Below, piece after piece: positions 6,085-7,396 of a stretch of DNA of 7,396 bases. Source of the stretch: Synergistales bacterium. Its GTDB lineage: Bacteria > Synergistota > Synergistia > Synergistales > 79-D21. The notes beneath the pieces were generated by a model. It did no database searches and had not been told where the DNA came from. It saw nothing but the letters and a program-made list of their open reading frames with translations. The position numbers were made by a program, and so were the translations under genes. Numbering within the stretch: the first letter of the stretch is position 1; each line of letters begins with the position of its first letter. Location of the stretch: NCBI GenBank assembly GCA_015657435.1, contig JADLKH010000004.1:415955-423350 (forward strand). Direction: 5' to 3'.

Positions 6085-6723
6085 ATGGAGCTGTTTACGA
6101 TGAGCGATCGTGCTGCGGAGAAAATCCGTACCATGATTCTGAACGGGGACTTGAAACCTGGCGGGAAAATCAACATCGACAAATTGTCGCGAGAATCAGA
6201 TTTCAGCAAAACACCAATCCGCGAGGCTCTCAACAAGCTAATCGCGGAGGGACTGGTTGCCTATACGCCGCGCGTAGGCTACACGGTCTACCTGTTGTCC
6301 CTGAAAGAATACTTCCAACTTTACGAACTTCAAGAAATGCTTGAGGTGCATCTAACTTTAAGGATGCTGCAATTTGTGGACTCAATCGATTTCGACAAAT
6401 TGGAAGAAGCCAACCTGAAGATTCAGGAATCGATGGCAACCGGCAATACTGCTTTAGTCCAGGTTTACAATGATCGGTTCCATATGGGGATCTATCAAAA
6501 TTACCCGAATCCTAAACTGATCGAAGAGCTGCAGCAGATCTGGGCAAAGGTCAAAATTCAACGGCACATGATGTATCGCTCCACGGTTTTTCTAGGCACC
6601 GTCCTGCAAGAGCACCGGGATATTGCGAATGGGCTTAAAAACGGCGACCCGGCGAAATTGGAACTTGCAGTCAGGAAGCACTTTAGAAGCGGAGGAGAAG
6701 CGCTCTTAAAAAGTCTAGGCTAA
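6085..6723 (+). CDS. GntR-family transcriptional regulator, FCD (FadR/VanR) subfamily
   Basis: The 212-residue protein has an N-terminal winged helix-turn-helix (about 7-70: AAEKIRTMILNGDLKPG, then TPIREALNKLIAEGLV at 43-58) and a C-terminal all-helical FCD ligand domain (about 75-210). The FCD metal-site residues appear to be Asp130 and His133 (NDRFH), His177 (QEHRDI) and His199 (RKHF), so a metal-assisted carboxylate or amino-acid effector is expected from the family. GGAGG at 6073-6077 lies 7 bases before the ATG; a second in-frame ATG at 6100 is less well placed. Position within the cluster suggests it controls the pxp genes, most likely at the inverted repeats at 1098-1136. B. subtilis uses an IclR-type protein, KipR, in its equivalent operon. 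Confidence 0.93.
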   Translation: MELFTMSDRAAEKIRTMILNGDLKPGGKINIDKLSRESDFSKTPIREALNKLIAEGLVAYTPRVGYTVYLLSLKEYFQLYELQEMLEVHLTLRMLQFVDSIDFDKLEEANLKIQESMATGNTALVQVYNDRFHMGIYQNYPNPKLIEELQQIWAKVKIQRHMMYRSTVFLGTVLQEHRDIANGLKNGDPAKLELAVRKHFRSGGEALLKSLG

Positions 6724-6740
6724 ATTTTGACCGCATCCTT

Positions 6741-6777
6741 GTCCGCCAGGCGTTGGGTGGATCCCGACCTGGCAGAC
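6741..6777 (+). repeat. Long stem-loop between the regulator gene and the UPF0317 gene
   Basis: GTC-C-GCCAGG (6741-6750) pairs with CCTGGC-A-GAC (6768-6777) with one mismatch. After a two-base bulge (6751-6752), TTGGG (6753-6757) pairs with CCCGA (6763-6767) around a 5-base loop, giving about 14 pairs in all. No T-run follows on either strand, so it is not a standard terminator. It lies about 30 bases before the next ribosome binding site and may affect mRNA stability or partly separate the downstream gene. Confidence 0.5.
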
Positions 6778-6818
6778 ATAAACCGCCGGAGATCTGACCT
6801 CTGTAGGAGGAGATTACT

Positions 6819-7396
6819 ATGGGAGACACTTTCTCTGCCGGTGTTGAAGATATGATCCCGAAAGATTTTCGCAATCTGGTCAGGAAAGGGCAATGGAACA
6901 AGCCGACCTCCGGTGTATGCAAAGGGTATGCTCAAGCAAATCTGGCTATTCTCCCAAAATCTGTCGCGAGCGATTTTTTGCTTTTCTGTGTCCGAAACCT
7001 CAAACCCTGTCCTGTGCTGGACGTTATCGAGGCAGGCATGGTTCATCCCGCGATTGGACAAGATTCCGATATAAGGACCGATCTTCCCCGCTATAAGGTT
7101 TTTCATCATGGGGAGTTGGTGGAAGAGCCCGAGAATCTTCTGGGAGTCTGGAGGGAGGACTTCGTCTCTTTCCTGCTGGGGTGCAGTTTCTCCTTTGAAA
7201 CGGCTTTAATGGCCGCAGGGATTCGTATCAAGCACATTGACCTCGATCTCCGTTGCCCGGTTTATTCAACGAATATCCCCTGTAGACCGGCCGGAATCTT
7301 CCAGGGAAATATGGCCGTCAGCATGCGCCCAATCCCGAAAAGGAGCGTGACGAAGGTTATACAAATCACGTCACGGTATCCTTTTGTTCACGGAGC
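6819..7396 (+). CDS. UPF0317/DUF1445 protein, YcsI-like putative hydro-lyase (D-glutamate cyclase family), 3' end missing
   Basis: An open frame runs from ATG 6819, with AGGAGGAG at 6805-6812 six bases upstream, to the window end: 192 complete codons against about 260 in the family, so some 70 C-terminal residues are outside. Family signatures are clear and in order: GYAQANLAILP (36-46), DFLLFCVRNLKPCPVLDV (52-69), DIRTDLPRY (84-92), GELVEEP (98-104), SFLLGCSFSFETAL (117-130), TNIPCRPAG (151-159), VSMRPIP (167-173) and ITSRYPFVHG (183-192). Bacterial members are annotated only as putative hydro-lyases. The mammalian mitochondrial member (C14orf159/DGLUCY, which also has an unrelated C-terminal domain) is reported as D-glutamate cyclase, forming 5-oxo-D-proline. 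B. subtilis ycsI sits in the ycsF-kipI-kipA operon, so this neighbourhood is conserved. A role linking D-glutamate and 5-oxoproline is a reasonable inference, not shown here. Confidence 0.93.
   Translation, partial: MGDTFSAGVEDMIPKDFRNLVRKGQWNKPTSGVCKGYAQANLAILPKSVASDFLLFCVRNLKPCPVLDVIEAGMVHPAIGQDSDIRTDLPRYKVFHHGELVEEPENLLGVWREDFVSFLLGCSFSFETALMAAGIRIKHIDLDLRCPVYSTNIPCRPAGIFQGNMAVSMRPIPKRSVTKVIQITSRYPFVHG

Overview
The window carries the 3' end of a housekeeping folate gene, a gene-free spacer of about 470 bp, and then a set of same-strand genes that look like a 5-oxoproline (pyroglutamate) utilisation cluster. The organism is bacterial, with strong AGGAGG-type ribosome binding sites and a TTG start. 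The style (fused PxpBC, sodium:solute symporter, an OadG-tail-like small protein, an FCD-type GntR regulator) would suit an anaerobe such as a Clostridia or Synergistota member, but that placement is a guess. Sampled lines of folD run at about 60-70% G+C, while sampled lines of the cluster run at about 45-50%, so the cluster may be a later arrival in this genome.

Layout: 1-732 is folD (N-terminus outside the window), followed by a GC-rich hairpin terminator at about 781-815. Positions 813-1090 hold no convincing gene. An AT-rich control region at 1089-1140 contains two overlapping near-perfect inverted repeats. Then come pxpBC (1206-2969, a fusion of 5-oxoprolinase subunits B and C), pxpA (3016-3807), a sodium:solute symporter (3929-5638), a 96-residue protein with a tail like that of sodium-pump decarboxylase gamma subunits (5663-5953), a GntR/FCD regulator (6085-6723), and the first 192 codons of a UPF0317/DUF1445 gene, YcsI-like (6819 to the window end).

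How the genes may work together: the symporter would import a small carboxylate or amino acid, and PxpA with PxpBC would open the 5-oxoproline ring at the cost of ATP to give glutamate. The UPF0317 protein belongs to the family that includes the mammalian mitochondrial D-glutamate cyclase, which makes 5-oxo-D-proline from D-glutamate, so it could feed the same pathway. The GntR/FCD protein would sense the substrate or product and act on the palindromic region before pxpBC. The gene content resembles the Bacillus subtilis ycsF-ycsG-ycsI-kipI-kipA-kipR operon. Here the transporter and regulator families are replaced, KipI and KipA are fused, and an extra small protein is added.
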